Below the pieces are notes generated by a model. It was not told the origin of the DNA. It ran no database searches and saw only the letters and a program-made list of their open reading frames with translations. From the NCBI RefSeq assembly GCF_030817495.1, contig NZ_JAUSZK010000001.1, forward strand, positions 6,427,376-6,491,375: a stretch of 64,000 nt of DNA. The letters are read 5' to 3'. Both the position numbers and the translations under genes were made by a program. The first letter of the stretch is position 1. Each line of letters opens with the position of its first letter. The DNA is from Streptomyces sp. V3I7. GTDB lineage: Bacteria; Actinomycetota; Actinomycetes; Streptomycetales; Streptomycetaceae. Of the stretch, positions 1 to 8,519 are shown one piece after another.

Positions 1-1
1 C

Positions 2-193
2 GGCGTCACCTCGCTGCTCCTGCTCCTGCTCGCCTACGGCGGACTGATGTGGGTCTGGTTCAGCACCCTGCGGCGCTGGGTAGGGCCGGTGTGGGCGGTG
101 GTGATCCTCGCCGCGGAGACCGCCCTGGTGGCGGCCATCCTGTCCCTGGCCGCACGCGGCCGCGACGCAGAACGGCGGACCGCCGATGCCTGA
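2..193 (+). CDS. C-terminal end of a membrane protein, probably ABC-transporter permease (5' truncated by window)
   Basis: The frame is open from base 2 and ends at TGA 191-193. It encodes about 63 residues with two hydrophobic stretches (a Leu-rich run, then VWAVVILAAETALVAAIL) and a short charged tail, as at the end of an integral membrane protein. The ATG of the ABC ATPase (186) lies inside its last codons, so the two are translationally coupled. This suggests it is a membrane partner of the exporter that follows. The rest of the gene is outside the window, so the role is inferred from context. Confidence 0.6.
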   Translation, partial: GVTSLLLLLLAYGGLMWVWFSTLRRWVGPVWAVVILAAETALVAAILSLAARGRDAERRTADA

Positions 194-1181
194 ACGCACC
201 GACACGAGCGAACGCACCGACACGAGCAGCACCGACAACAGCGACGACTTGGTGATCCGCACCAGCGGACTCACCAAGAAGTACGCACCCGACACCGGCG
301 TCTTCGACCTCGCCCTGCGGGTGCGCCGCGGCGAGGTCTACGGCTTCCTCGGCCCCAACGGCTCCGGCAAGAGCACCACCATGCGCATGCTGGTCGGACT
401 CATCCGCCCCACCTCCGGCACCGCCACCGTCCTCGGCCACCCGGCCGGGACCCGCCCCAGCCTGCGCGGAGTCGGCGCCCTCATCGAGGCCCCGGCCCTC
501 TACCCGCACCTCTCCGGGCGGGACAACCTGCGCGTCCTCGCCGGATACGCCTGCGTACCCGCCGCCCGCGTCGGCGAGACGCTGGCGGAGGTGGGCCTGA
601 CCGCCAAGGCCGACGTCGCCTTCCGCGCGTACTCCCTCGGCATGAAACAGCGCCTCGCCGTCGCCGCCGCCCTGCTCAAGGACCCCGAACTGCTCATCCT
701 CGACGAGCCGACCAACGGCCTCGACCCCGAGGGCATGGCGAGCATGCGCGACCTCATCGACAGCCTGCGCCGCGCCCACCGCACCGTCCTGCTCTCCAGC
801 CACCTCCTGTCCGAGGTGGAGCACCTCTGCGACCGCGTGGGGGTGATCCGCCGGGGCCGGCTGATCGCCGAGGGCACCGTCGCCGAGCTGCGCCGCAACG
901 TCGGCGAGAGCGGACTGGCGCTGAGCGTGGACGCGCCCGAGCGCGCCGCCGAGCTCCTGCGGACGCTGCCGGAGGTCCGCTCGGCGACGGTCGTCGACGG
1001 ACAGCTGCGCGTGGGCGCCGACCCGCGCGAGGCCGCCGCCGTCAACCGGTATCTCGTGGTGAACGGCGTCCAGGTCAGCGAACTGCGCAGGAACGTCCTC
1101 TCCCTGGAGGACGTGTTCCTCGACCTGGTCGAGGACGAACGGCCGGCCGGGACGGAACCCGTGGAGGTGATGGGCGGTTGA
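186..1181 (+). CDS. ABC transporter ATP-binding protein (DrrA/CcmA-type exporter ATPase)
   Basis: A 331-residue ATPase that would power an exporter at the cytoplasmic membrane. Visible motifs are Walker A GPNGSGKST near residue 58, a signature region YSLGMKQRL near 150, Walker B LLILDEPTNGLDPEG near 170 and the switch histidine in LLSSHLLSEVEHLC. The C-terminal 100 residues are the extra domain usual in drug- and bacteriocin-type exporters. It starts inside the end of the upstream gene and its TGA (1179-1181) overlaps the TTG start of the permease, so ATPase and permease are made together. Substrate unknown. Confidence 0.93.
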   Translation: MPERTDTSERTDTSSTDNSDDLVIRTSGLTKKYAPDTGVFDLALRVRRGEVYGFLGPNGSGKSTTMRMLVGLIRPTSGTATVLGHPAGTRPSLRGVGALIEAPALYPHLSGRDNLRVLAGYACVPAARVGETLAEVGLTAKADVAFRAYSLGMKQRLAVAAALLKDPELLILDEPTNGLDPEGMASMRDLIDSLRRAHRTVLLSSHLLSEVEHLCDRVGVIRRGRLIAEGTVAELRRNVGESGLALSVDAPERAAELLRTLPEVRSATVVDGQLRVGADPREAAAVNRYLVVNGVQVSELRRNVLSLEDVFLDLVEDERPAGTEPVEVMGG

Positions 1182-2023
1182 ACGGCGTCCTTCAGGCAGA
1201 GCTGCTGGCGACCCGCAAGCGTCCCGGCGTGTGGATCGTCGGCGGGGCCTGGGCCGGGCTCGCGGTGGCGTTCGGCATGGTGGTGCCGTACATCGTCTGG
1301 CTGGCCGTCAGGAACCACCCGACCGGCTCCTCCGGCGACCCCGAGAAGCTGATCAGCGGCCTGCTCCCGGACAGGTTCCTGTCCGGCACCGTGGACCTGT
1401 ACCCGATGTTCGGCAGCGCCCTGATGCTGATCCTCGGCGCGGTCCTCGTCGGCGGCGAGTACCGCTGGGAGACCTGGGGCACCCTGCTGGTCCAGGGCCC
1501 CGGCCGCGGCAGCGCCGTCCTCGGCAAGGCCGCCGCGACCGCGGTGGCTGTCCTGTGCATCACCGTGCTCGTGCTCGCCGCGAGCGCCGGGGCGAGCGCC
1601 CTCGTCGCCGCGGTCACCGGCCGGTCCGCGCCCTGGCCGGACGCGGCGACCCTGCTCGGCGGCGTCGGCGCCGTCTGGCTGATCAGCATGGCCGCGGCCA
1701 GTGTCGGCATCCTCCTGTCGATCCTGCTGCGCGGTACCGGACCCGCCATCGGCGTCGGCCTGCTGTGGCTGCTCGCCGTGGAGAACCTGGTCACCGGGCT
1801 CGCGGGCACCCTGCCCGCGCTGAAGGGCGTCCAGCGGCTGCTGATCGGCCCGAGCGCGGGCTCCCTCGCCACGGCCCTCGACCCGTCGGGCAAGCCCAAC
1901 GCCTCGGTCCCCGGGGTCGTTTCGGTCTCCGGCCCGCTGACGGCGAGCCTGGTGCTCGCGGCGTACGTCGTGGTGTGCCTCGCGGTGTCCTCCGCGCTCG
2001 TCTCGCGCCGCGACGTGAGCTGA
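1178..2023 (+). CDS. ABC transporter permease (ABC-2 type)
   Basis: A 281-residue integral membrane protein with about six hydrophobic segments (for example GGAWAGLAVAFGMVVPYIV and the last SLVLAAYVVVCLAVSSALVS), arranged like ABC-2 family permeases. It starts at TTG 1178, overlapping the ATPase stop by four bases. It is presumably the membrane channel of the ATPase at 186-1181. It ends with a short basic tail. Nothing in the sequence indicates what is exported. Confidence 0.88.
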   Translation: MNGVLQAELLATRKRPGVWIVGGAWAGLAVAFGMVVPYIVWLAVRNHPTGSSGDPEKLISGLLPDRFLSGTVDLYPMFGSALMLILGAVLVGGEYRWETWGTLLVQGPGRGSAVLGKAAATAVAVLCITVLVLAASAGASALVAAVTGRSAPWPDAATLLGGVGAVWLISMAAASVGILLSILLRGTGPAIGVGLLWLLAVENLVTGLAGTLPALKGVQRLLIGPSAGSLATALDPSGKPNASVPGVVSVSGPLTASLVLAAYVVVCLAVSSALVSRRDVS

Positions 2024-2122
2024 GGGTCCGGCCGGCAGGGCACGCGTAACACTCCTGGCGCGCGCCGCGATGTGCGCACCGTCGGTCCGGACCGGGCCGA
2101 CGCCACACCACCAGGAGGTCAC

Positions 2123-2764
2123 ATGCCGGCCGCGACGCGGACCCTGCCGCCCCTCGGCGACCAAGCGGACCGACTGATCGAACTCGGCGTCCACGAGAGC
2201 GCCGGCCTACGCCCCACCGAACTGCGCTCCCTGGCCGCGGGCGCCGGAACCCGCGAGGGCCTCCTCGTGATCCACCCGGACCGGGCCCCGGCGTCGGCCC
2301 TCGCACCCCTGCTCCGACACCAGGACAAGCCCGGCTTCGTCGTGGAGGACATGACCGACGTCGACGACTTCGCGCCCCTCGACACCGTCAAGGTCCCCGA
2401 GGACCCGGCGTACGTGCTTCAGGACGTGGACCGCGGCGACGAGATGGCCGACTGGAGCCCCGACGAGGCCCTGCCCGCCCTCACCGGCGCGGGCCGGACC
2501 CCGCTGCTCCTGACGGAGGGCATCCACTGGCTCCTCCAGCGCCCCGACGTCCTCGAACGGGGCCACTGCTTCATGACCATCGGCTCGCGCGTACGCAAGC
2601 CCGACGGCACTCTCGACGCCCGTACCCCCGCGCTCTGGATCAGCAACGGCACCGGACGCGACGGCCGCGAGCGCCGCAACGCCCCCAAGGTCGGCTGGTG
2701 TTGGGCCGGCAACCGGCACACCTGGCTCGGCTTCGCCTCGGCGGCCGCGCGCTGCGCCCTGTGA
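2123..2764 (+). CDS. DUF5701 family protein
   Basis: A 213-residue protein of a family common in Streptomyces and known as DUF5701. It has no assigned activity. The start is ATG 2123, preceded by a good ribosome site (AGGAGGTCAC) eight bases upstream. The frame is open further upstream but without a comparable site. The protein is soluble, with no signal peptide or membrane segment. It stands alone between the ABC exporter and a small DUF1737 gene. Confidence 0.75.
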   Translation: MPAATRTLPPLGDQADRLIELGVHESAGLRPTELRSLAAGAGTREGLLVIHPDRAPASALAPLLRHQDKPGFVVEDMTDVDDFAPLDTVKVPEDPAYVLQDVDRGDEMADWSPDEALPALTGAGRTPLLLTEGIHWLLQRPDVLERGHCFMTIGSRVRKPDGTLDARTPALWISNGTGRDGRERRNAPKVGWCWAGNRHTWLGFASAAARCAL

Positions 2765-2807
2765 CCCGACGGCCGGGCCGCCGGGCCGGCCTGAGATCCT
2801 TGCACCC

Positions 2808-2993
2808 ATGATCACACCACCGGACGGCCTGCCCGTCTATCGCGTCCTGACCGGCCCGGACGACGCCGCGTTCTGCCGCCGCGTGAGCGAAGCCCTCGCC
2901 CTCGGCTACGAACTGCACCAAGGCCCGTCCGTCACCTTCGACGGCGACCGGGTCATCGTCGCCCAGGCCGTGCTCTGGCCGTCGGCGGGGTAG
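2808..2993 (+). CDS. Small DUF1737-domain protein
   Basis: A 61-residue protein that matches the short DUF1737 pattern over nearly its whole length: YRVLTG, then FCRRVSEAL, then GYELHQGPS and VIVAQAVLW. The function of DUF1737 is unknown. It is usually a single small alpha/beta unit, alone or fused to other domains. It lies 43 bases after the DUF5701 gene on the same strand and may share its transcript. Confidence 0.75.
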   Translation: MITPPDGLPVYRVLTGPDDAAFCRRVSEALALGYELHQGPSVTFDGDRVIVAQAVLWPSAG

Positions 2994-3392
2994 TGGGCGC
3001 AGGTCAGGCGGCGGCCGCGATGCATGCACTCGATCGGGCCGCTTTCCGTCAACGGCGGCCAGTGGAAGGCCGACTACTGCTCGCCGTGCGGACCATCCGT
3101 CGGTGAAGGACCCGGGCACCCTGCCACGACTGGGCGCCCGGGCCGGCTCGCGTGCACGAGCGGGGTCAGCACGGGGAGCCGCTCCTGCTCCTGCACGCCG
3201 GGGCCCGCCGGCCTCCCCCAAGAGGTTGGGCCCCAAGACCCGCATGATCGGGTCACTCCTTCCAGCGTCGGCGGCGGCAGGAGTGTCACAGGGGAGATGA
3301 AAGGCCATATCAGGCCCGGTGGAGGCGTACTCCCGGCCTACAAACGCCCCAGGGCCCAACTCCCGGGAATCCGGGGGCTGGGCCCTGTCTCG
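2994..3392. other. Intergenic stretch downstream of the tRNA-Gly, no convincing gene
   Basis: No open frame here has convincing family features. On the minus strand, just downstream of the tRNA, there is a hairpin (arms GGGCCCAG and CTTGGGCCC-like, about 3352-3385) that could end tRNA transcription, although no T tract follows. The remainder is G/C-rich with small local inverted repeats. Confidence 0.4.
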
Positions 3393-3462
3393 AGCGCCGG
3401 GCAGGCCTTGCACCTGCATTTCCCCGCAGGAAGCGGGGCGTCTTTCCTTGGACCACCGACGC
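3393..3462 (-). tRNA. tRNA-Gly (anticodon UCC) with unusual T loop, possibly non-proteinogenic
   Basis: Read on the minus strand, 70 bases fold as a cloverleaf. The acceptor stem is GCGTCGG with CCGGCGC (one G-T pair). The D arm is GTC/GAC with an AAGG-containing loop. The anticodon stem CCCCG/CGGGG holds loop CTTCCTG (anticodon TCC). The variable loop is AAAT and the T stem GCAGG/CCTGC holds loop TGCAAGG. G1-C72, C2-G71, G3-C70, C35, C36 and U73 agree with known bacterial glycine identity bases. CCA is not encoded. The T-arm tetrad is G-T-G-C instead of the near-universal G-T-T-C. That same change marks the staphylococcal glycine tRNAs used for cell-wall bridges. Inference: this tRNA may feed the glycine bridge of the LL-DAP-Gly wall. 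Confidence 0.75.
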
Positions 3463-3659
3463 ACTGCGCACCGTCCGCTCCTCGAGCGGCGGCGTGCTCA
3501 AGATCCACCGTAGCGCATTCCGGCGCTCCGATGAAGCCGGCAGGTCATCGGGCCGGTTCGCGGCCGCAAGTCCCGCGTGCGATCAGCGCGTTCGCCGTAA
3601 GGTGTCCGCGCGCCGCGCCGCTCGGCGTGTCGCATCGGGCGAGTCCTGGGGGAGTACGG

Positions 3660-4631
3660 ATGCGGGTGGCACTCTTCGCGCTGGGCGGGACGATCTCGGT
3701 CACCGGCGGCGAACCCCGGCTGACCGGCGAGCAGATCGTGGCCGCGGTGCCGGGGCTGGAGCGCGTCGGGGCGCGCATCGACGTCCAGGACGCCGAGGCG
3801 GTGCCCAGTTCCGGGCTGACGTTCGTGAAGGTGCTGGAGGTCGTGGACGCGGCGTCGCGCGCGGTCGCCGACGGCGCCACGGGAGCCGTCGTCCTCCAGG
3901 GCACGGACACCCTCGAAGAGACGGCGTTCCTGGCCGACTTGGTCTGGCCGCACCCCCAACCCCTCGTCCTGACCGGCGCGATGCGCAACGCCTCGCTGGC
4001 CGGCGCCGACGGAGCCGCCAACGTCCTGGCGGCGGTGCGTGTCGCCTGCGCCCCCGAGGCCCGCGGGCTGGGCGCGCTGGTGGTCTTCAACGACCAGGTT
4101 CACGCCGCCCGTTGGGTCCGCAAGACCCACAGCACGAGCACCGCGACGTTCGTCTCGCCCAACACCGGCCCCCTCGGTCACGTCGTGGAGGACCGCGTAC
4201 GGGTCCTGGCCGCACCCCCGCGCCTCGACCCGCTGCCCTACCGGCCCACCCCCGCTCAGCTCGCGGCCACCCGCGTGGGCGTCTACACGGCGGTACTGGA
4301 CGAGGAGGACACGGTCGTCGACGACGCGGCGCGCGGCTGCCAGGGGCTGGTGGTCGCCGGGTTCGGCGCCGGCCACGTCGCCGGCGCCCTCGCACCGCGC
4401 CTCGGCGCCCTGACCGACCGCATCCCCGTCGTCCTGACCTCCCGCACCGGCAGCGGTTCCGTCCTGCGCGCCACGTACCGCTCACCCGGCTCGGAGAGCG
4501 ACCTGCTCTCCCGCGGCCTCATCGACGCGGGGATGCTCGACCCGTGGAAGGCACGCGTCCTGCTGCGCCTGCTTCTCGCCGGAGGTGCCGGGCGGGACGA
4601 GATCGCCGCCGCCTTCTCCCGATGGGGCTGA
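3660..4631 (+). CDS. L-asparaginase/glutaminase family amidohydrolase
   Basis: A 323-residue enzyme that should hydrolyse asparagine to aspartate and ammonia. The two catalytic threonine motifs are present: ALGGTIS near the N terminus (residues 6-12) and QGTDTLEETAF (about residue 80), followed by LTGAMR. The C-terminal domain has GFGAGHV and the TSRTGSGSV loop typical of the family. The start is ATG 3660, after GGGGGAG; the same frame runs upstream to 3024 but that extension is low-complexity and unlike the family. There is no signal peptide, so it is probably cytoplasmic. Confidence 0.93.
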   Translation: MRVALFALGGTISVTGGEPRLTGEQIVAAVPGLERVGARIDVQDAEAVPSSGLTFVKVLEVVDAASRAVADGATGAVVLQGTDTLEETAFLADLVWPHPQPLVLTGAMRNASLAGADGAANVLAAVRVACAPEARGLGALVVFNDQVHAARWVRKTHSTSTATFVSPNTGPLGHVVEDRVRVLAAPPRLDPLPYRPTPAQLAATRVGVYTAVLDEEDTVVDDAARGCQGLVVAGFGAGHVAGALAPRLGALTDRIPVVLTSRTGSGSVLRATYRSPGSESDLLSRGLIDAGMLDPWKARVLLRLLLAGGAGRDEIAAAFSRWG

Positions 4632-4720
4632 GCCAAGCCGAGCCGAACGGAACTGTTCGCCGCCCGCTGACGTGATTGCTCTCCAGGACGCGACAACCGC
4701 GTTCCGGAGGGGGTGTCCGT

Positions 4721-5488
4721 ATGCGCACGGATGCGAAGGCGGCATCGGGTACGGCTGACACGACCATTGAATTCGCCAAGTGGGTAAGGCATTTCGAGGA
4801 GGAGCGCGAGCGCGGAGAGGCCCAGGGCGACCCGGACTGGGCGCAGCGCGCCACGCTTCCCCCGACCGTCTGGGCCAGCATCCAGCGCTTCCAGGTCGGC
4901 GAGGACGGCGACGGCGCCAACCTCGTCGGCAAGGCGGACGAGGCCGGCGACGCCGCCTACGCGCAGGCCGTCCGCCTCTTCGTCGCCGAGGAGCAGAACC
5001 ACGCCCGCCTGCTGGCACTCCTGCTGAGCGCGGGCGGCATGCCGACGCTGGGCGGCCACTGGAGCGACACCGTCTTCGTACGGCTGCGGCGCCTCATGGG
5101 CCTGCGCCTGGAGCTCCTGGTGCTGATGATCGCGGAAGTGGTGGCGCTGCGGTACTACCGCGCCCTGCGCGACGGCACCGGCGACGCGCTCACGAGCGAG
5201 GTCGCCGGACGGATCCTGGCCGACGAGCAGCGTCATGTCCCCTTCCACTGCGAGCGGTTGCACGCCTCCATGGCCGAGCTGCCCCGCATCACCCGCCGAC
5301 CGGTGCTGGCTCTGTGGCGCGTCCTGCTGCTCGCGGCCTGTCTCGTGGTCACCGCGGACCACGGCTCCGCCCTGCGCCGGCTCGGTGTGGGCCGCCTGCG
5401 TTTCGCGGCCGACGTCATGGCCTCGTCCCGCGCGGTGGTCACGGCGATACGCACGCCCCGGCCGGACGCCTGGGGGAGCGTGGGCTGA
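4721..5488 (+). CDS. Ferritin-like di-iron protein
   Basis: A 255-residue helical protein with two EXXH-type motifs typical of ferritin-like di-iron centres: EEQNHARLL (about residue 89) and DEQRHVPFH (about residue 169). An intervening helix carries another Glu (LMIAEVVALRYYRAL). The substrate is unknown; such proteins include oxidases and storage proteins. Its start ATG 4721 follows a GGAGGGGG ribosome site. The C-terminal third is hydrophobic (ALWRVLLLAACLVVTAD) and may associate with the membrane. Upstream it shares no overlap with asparaginase. Confidence 0.72.
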   Translation: MRTDAKAASGTADTTIEFAKWVRHFEEERERGEAQGDPDWAQRATLPPTVWASIQRFQVGEDGDGANLVGKADEAGDAAYAQAVRLFVAEEQNHARLLALLLSAGGMPTLGGHWSDTVFVRLRRLMGLRLELLVLMIAEVVALRYYRALRDGTGDALTSEVAGRILADEQRHVPFHCERLHASMAELPRITRRPVLALWRVLLLAACLVVTADHGSALRRLGVGRLRFAADVMASSRAVVTAIRTPRPDAWGSVG

Positions 5489-5554
5489 CGGTGTTGCGCC
5501 GAAAGGCGGTAGGAAGGAACAGGTGACAGTTCTGGAGCAGGAGACGGGGGACGA

Positions 5555-6196
5555 ATGAGCCTGAAGAACGCCTACCTGGACGTAGCGGCCCGGGCGGTGA
5601 ACCTGCTGGACACCTCCGAGGTGGCCGCGGCCTGGGATCGCCCGAGCGCCCTGCCCGAGTGGAACGTCAGCGGTCTGTCGGGCCACCTCGCGTACCAGAT
5701 CCTCAGCGTGACCCCGGCCCTCCGACAACCCGCCTCCGATGAAGAGGCGAAGCCGGTCCCCGTCCTGGAGCACTACACACGCGCCGTCTGGATCGACGCG
5801 CCACTGGACGGCGAGGTCAACTCCGGAATCCGAGCCAAGGGCGAGGCACTCTCCGTGGAGGGAGTGGGCCCCCTCATCGACCAACTCCGCACCACCCTCG
5901 AAGCCCAACGCCCCCGCCTGGCCGAACTCCCCTCCAACCATGTGGTGTTCATGCCCCAGACAGGCTGGTCCCTGACCCTGGACGACTTCCTGCTCACACG
6001 CATGGTGGAACTGGCAGTCCACCTGGAAGACCTCGCGTCCAGCACCGCAATGACCCCACCGGAACTCCCCGAGGCCGCCTTCGCCCCAGTCCTGACGGTC
6101 CTGACGTCCCTCGCCGCCCGACGCCACGGCCAAGCAGCCCTGCTGAGAACACTGACCCGCACGGAGCGAGCACCGGGCGCGATCAACGTGTTCTGA
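5555..6196 (+). CDS. Maleylpyruvate isomerase-family (mycothiol-dependent, DinB-like) protein
   Basis: A 213-residue protein of the DinB/MDMPI four-helix-bundle fold. The N-terminal pattern W..PSALPEWNVSGLSGHLAYQ supplies one metal histidine, and RMVELAVHLEDLA the other. In actinobacteria the family includes mycothiol-dependent isomerases and S-transferases, but most members have unknown substrates. It starts at ATG 5555 inside the sequence GACGAATGAG, 66 bases after the ferritin-like gene. Confidence 0.8.
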   Translation: MSLKNAYLDVAARAVNLLDTSEVAAAWDRPSALPEWNVSGLSGHLAYQILSVTPALRQPASDEEAKPVPVLEHYTRAVWIDAPLDGEVNSGIRAKGEALSVEGVGPLIDQLRTTLEAQRPRLAELPSNHVVFMPQTGWSLTLDDFLLTRMVELAVHLEDLASSTAMTPPELPEAAFAPVLTVLTSLAARRHGQAALLRTLTRTERAPGAINVF

Positions 6197-6231
6197 GGAC
6201 GGTGGCGTTGGTGACCAGCGAAGCCGCGTCG

Positions 6232-6400
6232 CTACAGCGACGTCTGCAACGTCACGGACCGGGGCGCGAAACCGTTCCGCTCGTAGAACCGCGTGTCCTC
6301 CGTCACGATCCTGCTCGTGCTGCTCCAGGCCGGCGCCGCCATGACCTCCACCTGGCTCGTGTGACCGGCCTCGGCCGCGGCCCTCGTGTCCTTCCTCACC
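6232..6400 (-). pseudogene. C-terminal remnant of a GNAT acetyltransferase
   Basis: The minus strand reads a GNAT-like end: HTSQVEVMAAPAW, then TEDTRFYERNGFAPRSVTLQ, stopping at TAG 6232-6234. The FYERNGF and EVM..AP signatures belong to the family. The acetyl-CoA loop between them is missing and no start or N-terminal half exists, so this is decayed. The rest of the 343-base gap (6197-6539) shows nothing else. Confidence 0.45.
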
Positions 6401-6539
6401 GGTGGAAGCCCTGCCGTACGAACAACCAGCGACCGGCCCCGCCGAAGCTGTAGGCATGGTCAACTAGCCTGGGTACGTTGTCCGTTGCGTCATCCAGCGC
6501 ACTGCATCGCACCGCACCGCACAGCCTCAGGAGCGTCCC

Positions 6540-7364
6540 ATGACGACGAACGAACCGCTCAGCCGGACCGGACAGAGCTCCGGTCACTTGGTCGGGACCG
6601 GCGTTCCGCACTCGCCGCGGATCTGGAACTACTGGCTCGGCGGCAAGGACAACTACGTGGTCGACCGCGAGGTCGGTGACCAGTTCAGCGCCATCTACCC
6701 GGACATCGTGGCCGTGGCACGCCAGTCGCGGGCGTTCCTGCAGCGGGCGGTGACCCACCTGACGGGCACGGTCGGCGTCCGCCAGTTCCTCGACATCGGC
6801 ACCGGCCTCCCCACCGCCGACAACACGCACCAGGTCGCCCAGCGGGTGGCGCCTGAGGCTCGCGTCGTCTACGTCGACAACGACCCGATCGTGCTGGCGC
6901 ACGCGCGCGCCCTGCTCACCGGCAGCACCGAGGGCACCACCCAGTACATCGACGCGGACCTGCGGGAACCGGAGGCCATCATCGCCGCGGCCCGCGAACT
7001 GCTGGACTTCGACCAGCCGATCGCCCTGATGCTGCTGAACATCCTGGGCCACATCGAGGACACCTCCGAGGCCCGCTCGATCGTCAAGCGGCTGGTCGAC
7101 GCCCTGCCTGCGGGCAGCTACCTCGTCACGGCCGACGGCACCAACGTCATCACCGGCGAAGTGTTCGAGCAGGCGATCGACCTGTGGAACCAGAACGGCA
7201 AGCCCACGTACCACCTGCGCGACACGGACGCCCTCGCGCAGTTCCACGAGGGTCTCGAACTCCTGGAGCCCGGCATCGTCTCGTGCCCGCGCTGGCGTCC
7301 CGAGGACGGCACTCCGGCCGCGCCCGACGTGGACGAGTTCTGCGCCGTCAGCCGCAAGCCGTAA
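6540..7364 (+). CDS. SAM-dependent methyltransferase, DUF574 (Methyltransf_19) family
   Basis: A 274-residue protein of the actinobacterial S-adenosylmethionine methyltransferase family formerly DUF574, often present in many copies in Streptomyces. The conserved opening SPRIWNYWLGGKDNY, the SAM-binding FLDIGTGLPTADNTH (about residue 82), VVYVDNDPIV and the LLNILGHI motif are all intact. The methyl acceptor is not known for the family. It starts at ATG 6540 behind a short AGGAGCG site and forms a single-gene unit, convergent with the deaminase that follows. Confidence 0.92.
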   Translation: MTTNEPLSRTGQSSGHLVGTGVPHSPRIWNYWLGGKDNYVVDREVGDQFSAIYPDIVAVARQSRAFLQRAVTHLTGTVGVRQFLDIGTGLPTADNTHQVAQRVAPEARVVYVDNDPIVLAHARALLTGSTEGTTQYIDADLREPEAIIAAARELLDFDQPIALMLLNILGHIEDTSEARSIVKRLVDALPAGSYLVTADGTNVITGEVFEQAIDLWNQNGKPTYHLRDTDALAQFHEGLELLEPGIVSCPRWRPEDGTPAAPDVDEFCAVSRKP

Positions 7365-7378
7365 CCCCGGCCGGTGCG

Positions 7379-7840
7379 TCAGTCGGCCCGGGCGTCGGAC
7401 GGTGAACTCCCCGGTGTCCGGGCCGCGTTGTCGGCGTCGAGCTGGTGGTCGGCCCAGACGTAGCTCTCGGGCAGCAAGTCCGCGATGAGGACGGTCAGGA
7501 CGCGGCCCTCGTCCCCGACGATGACCTTGACGTCGGGGAAGTAGTCGAGCAGGACCTGACGGCACCGGCCGCACGGAGGGACGACCCCGCGGTCGCGGTC
7601 GCCCACCGCGACGATCGTGTCGATCGAGTAGACGCCCTGGGCGGCTGCCGCACCGATCAGGACCAGCTCGGCGCACGGCCCTCCCGTGAAGTGGTAGGCG
7701 TTCACCGCGGTGACGATCCGGCCGTCCTGGGCGCGGGCCGCGGCTGCCATGGTGTGGTTGTCGCCCCTGCAGCGCGTACGGGCGACGTGGGCCGCCGCCT
7801 CGATGAGTTCGTGGTCGACGGGATAGGGCTGCGTGGTCAT
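7379..7840 (-). CDS. Blasticidin-S-deaminase-like cytidine deaminase
   Basis: A 153-residue zinc deaminase. The catalytic motifs are PCAEL (Cys56, Glu58) and PCGRC (Cys90, Cys93), at almost the same spacing and positions as in the Aspergillus BSD enzyme. Resemblance extends along the chain (VNAYHFTGGPCAEL, PCGRCRQVLLDYFP, LLPESYVW), closer to blasticidin deaminase than to housekeeping cytidine deaminase. It should convert a cytosine-type nucleoside, possibly blasticidin S or free cytidine, to the uracil form. The start is ATG 7840; the frame is open further upstream but loses similarity. Confidence 0.85.
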   Translation of the reverse strand: MTTQPYPVDHELIEAAAHVARTRCRGDNHTMAAAARAQDGRIVTAVNAYHFTGGPCAELVLIGAAAAQGVYSIDTIVAVGDRDRGVVPPCGRCRQVLLDYFPDVKVIVGDEGRVLTVLIADLLPESYVWADHQLDADNAARTPGSSPSDARAD

Positions 7841-7919
7841 CTTCTCCGCCTTCGTCAGATGTCGGGCGAGGCGACGTTGACCCGGGCGACGCCGATGCGC
7901 AAGCGAATATCGGCGGGCT

Positions 7920-8498
7920 GCCGACCCGGTCTTCCTCGCCCCGACGGCCGCGCTGGCGGCGGCGACCGCGGCCCTGTCGGCCGGAGTCGGCTTCCTCCCG
8001 GTCTCGGGCCGGGACGCCGGGCTCGGCACGGTCGCCACCGGTGCGGCGGTGTCGGTGCTCGCCGGCTGCGCCGCTGTCGTCCAGCCGACAGCCGGGCGCA
8101 CGCTGGACGACGGACGGCTCACCACGCGCTCCGGCCTGGCCGCCGGGCTGCTGGTCACCGCCGCCGGGCTGGGCTTCGCGATGCTGCCCGGTCTGACCGG
8201 CATCCTCCTCGGCGCCGCCCTCATCGGCGTCGGCACCGGGCTGATCACCCCGCTCGGCTTCGCCGCCCTGGCCACCGGCACGCCCACGGAGCGCCTCGGC
8301 CAGACCATGGGCGCCGCCGAACTCGGCCGCGAACTCGGCGACGCGGGCGGCCCCCTCCTCGTCGCCACCATCGCCTCGCTCACCACACTCACGTACGGCT
8401 TCGGTGTGCTCGCCGCGCTGATCGGGGCGGGCGCGGTGGTCGCGTACGTCCATCGGCGCCCGGTGGTGGCGGTGCCGCCACCCGGGGCGGAGCAGTGA
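7920..8498 (+). pseudogene. C-terminal half of an MFS transporter (N terminus lost)
   Basis: The open frame encodes about six membrane segments of a major-facilitator transporter (TAALAAATAALSAGVGFLPV, AAGLLVTAAGLGFAML, GILLGAALIGVGTGLITPLGFAAL, FGVLAALIGAGAVVAYV), ending at TGA 8496-8498. The first six segments are missing and the sequence before about 7915 is unrelated. The first ATG is at about 8049, within the half-protein. It lies against the deaminase gene and a kinase fragment, consistent with a deletion scar. Confidence 0.65.
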
Positions 8499-8519
8499 AC
8501 CGGGACCCCCGTCCATCGA

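Noticed and set aside
500..2194. 564-residue minus-strand frame opposite the ABC transporter
   Set aside because: Antisense to clear ATPase and permease motifs; low-complexity composition.
3024..3659. N-terminal extension of the asparaginase frame
   Set aside because: It would run across the tRNA gene and lacks similarity; ATG 3660 with the family's typical first beta strand is the proper start.
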